From assembly GCA_019912965.1 (NCBI GenBank), contig JAIOHM010000159.1, positions 119,650-153,335 of the forward strand: a DNA stretch of 33,686 nt. Direction: 5' to 3'. Of this stretch, positions 32,573-33,686 are shown in pieces; positions within the stretch are counted from its first letter, which is position 1, and each line of letters begins with the position of its first letter. The notes beneath the pieces are model-generated. The model was given only the letters and a program-made list of their open reading frames with translations, was not told the DNA's origin and did not search any database. Origin of the DNA: Anaerolineae bacterium (GTDB taxonomy: Bacteria > Chloroflexota > Anaerolineae > Aggregatilineales > Phototrophicaceae). The translations under genes were made by a program, and so were the position numbers.

Positions 32573-32623
32573 TGTACGCCTGATAAACAGGATGTATCAG
32601 GTGAGATTACGCATATTACGAAC
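32573..32623 (+). repeat. Interspersed palindromic repeat, copy B
   Basis: The 45-base core 32579-32623 (CCTGATAAACAGG, then AT, GTATCAGGT and a tail ATTACGCATATTACGAAC) matches copy A at 38 of 45 positions in the opposite orientation. The stem is 7 bp (32579-32585 with 32595-32601). It sits in the 107-base gap between the aroB stop and the aroQ start. A 10-base direct repeat of AACCATGC type follows at 32621-32640. Confidence 0.75.
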
Positions 32624-32652
32624 CATGCACAAACCATGCTCAAAGCTGTTAG

Positions 32653-33686
32653 CTACTTCAGTGTTGAGAGAACATCAAGAACAGCAGACTTTGGCACATT
32701 CTCGACAATGGTTGGCTGCCCAATATCCTTCAAAAGGACAAAACGCGACCTGCCAGACTGCCATTTTTTGTCCGTACCCATTGCAGCATACAGGGATTCG
32801 GGGTCTAAATTGCCCAATCGAGTCGGGAGGCCGATATGATGCACGATGTCTTCAACTTCTTCCGCCAAACCAGAATCGCACAACTGTAAAGCATAGGATA
32901 AACGCGCCGCCGCGACCAGCCCTACCCCAACCGCTTCGCCATGCGGCCATGCATAACCGGATACCTGCTCAACAGCATGAGCAAAGGTATGTCCCAAATT
33001 CAACCACGCACGGATATTTTGCTCATAGGGGTCTTTTTGCACCACATCGACTTTGACCTGCACGGCGCGGCGCACCAAATCAGTCATGTCCTGCCCCGGC
33101 GACAGTTGACGCGCCATCGTCAATAAGTTGGCATCCGCCAAGAAACCATGTTTGACCGCCTCAGCCATGCCACAGCGCCATTCGCGTTCCGGCAAGGACT
33201 TCAGCACAGCCGGGTCAATTAGCACAACATCAGGCTGCTTGAACGCACCCACCAGATTTTTGCCCTGCGGCAAATCGACACCGACTTTACCGCCGACGCT
33301 GGAATCGACCATCGCCAGCAAACTGGTTGGAATTTGCACAAAGCGCACACCGCGCATATAAGTCGCCGCCGCAAAGCCCGCCGTATCCCCAACCACGCCA
33401 CCACCTAAGGCGATCACTGTGCCGCCCCGATCTAAACCCGCAGCAACAAAATCGGCATATAACTGGGCGACTGTTTCTAACGTTTTGTAGGCTTCGCCTT
33501 CCGGTACGCTGACCAGAACGGCATCGGGCAGTTGGTTGACCACAGCTTCGCCATATAAAGGGGCAAGCATGGTATTGGTCACCACGACGGTTCGACCGTT
33601 AGGCACAACATCCCCTACACGCGCCAGCAACCCCGACTCAATTACAATATCGTAGTCGCCACCGGGGGCGGTTACACGGATACGGT
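32653..33686 (-). CDS. aroB: 3-dehydroquinate synthase, 5'-truncated by window edge
   Basis: The frame continues open to the right edge (RIRVTAPGGDYDIVIESG precedes the TTG at 33630), so about 344 of roughly 360 residues are visible and the start lies outside. The core motifs are full: LGGGVVGDTAGFAAATYMRG, IPTSLLAMVDSSVGGKVGVD and REWRCGMAEAVKHG, holding the NAD and zinc sites of the dehydroquinate synthase family; a further zinc His lies in LGHTFAHAVE. It converts DAHP to 3-dehydroquinate. aroQ follows 107 bases downstream. End codon TAA at 32655-32653. Confidence 0.96.
   Translation of the reverse strand, partial: RIRVTAPGGDYDIVIESGLLARVGDVVPNGRTVVVTNTMLAPLYGEAVVNQLPDAVLVSVPEGEAYKTLETVAQLYADFVAAGLDRGGTVIALGGGVVGDTAGFAAATYMRGVRFVQIPTSLLAMVDSSVGGKVGVDLPQGKNLVGAFKQPDVVLIDPAVLKSLPEREWRCGMAEAVKHGFLADANLLTMARQLSPGQDMTDLVRRAVQVKVDVVQKDPYEQNIRAWLNLGHTFAHAVEQVSGYAWPHGEAVGVGLVAAARLSYALQLCDSGLAEEVEDIVHHIGLPTRLGNLDPESLYAAMGTDKKWQSGRSRFVLLKDIGQPTIVENVPKSAVLDVLSTLK

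Overview
This window most likely comes from a Chloroflexota (Anaerolineae-like) bacterium. The signs are: surface proteins with very long Thr/Pro linkers of TPT type, bacterial SH3 and CARDB domains, a TIR-FGE fusion protein, the ricT/rqcH gene set, GTG/TTG starts behind purine-rich ribosome sites, and no outer-membrane assembly genes. The class-level placement is inference from gene content. The heme A synthesis genes (ctaA, ctaB) and a membrane-anchored cytochrome c imply a cell that can respire with a heme-A oxidase.

Layout. 1-7333: cell-envelope block. It holds the 3' part of an SH3b/CARDB protein, then on the minus strand a lipoprotein, a twin-SH3b membrane protein with a C-terminal zinc ribbon, and an M23 peptidase lipoprotein, then a plus-strand O-antigen ligase/polymerase-like protein with a TPR tail. 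7376-7447: tRNA-Arg(CCG) with its own promoter and terminator. 7485-11905: accessory block with a TIR-FGE protein, a glycoside-hydrolase-like membrane protein coupled to a solute-binding-protein-like protein, and an orphan ParA ATPase. 11975-15490: three overlapping glycosyltransferase genes (GT4, GT4, GT9), probably for a surface glycan.

15477-27980 is a long minus-strand run with almost no intergenic space. Transcription order is PIG-L deacetylase, two tandem M20D amidohydrolases, an S51-like protein, a HIT protein, purA, a BtuF-like metal receptor, a sensorless histidine kinase; then a good internal promoter and a two-helix membrane protein, ctaA, ctaB, cytochrome c, rqcH and PPK2. 28097-33686: ricT and lysC diverge from a shared control region, then glnA, aroQ and aroB (cut by the window end) lie on the minus strand.

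No intergenic stretch exceeds 300 bases. No CRISPR array, transposase, integrase, rRNA or prophage gene was seen. The most unusual items are: (1) a 45-base palindromic interspersed repeat present near both ends of the window (1016-1060 and 32579-32623, about 84% identical, opposite orientation); (2) the TIR-FGE protein, whose C-terminus looks like the variable region of a diversity-generating retroelement target; (3) the twin-SH3b/zinc-ribbon transmembrane protein; (4) an S51-fold protein that lacks a visible catalytic histidine; and (5) a perfect 24-base palindrome followed by a T-run in the lysC leader.
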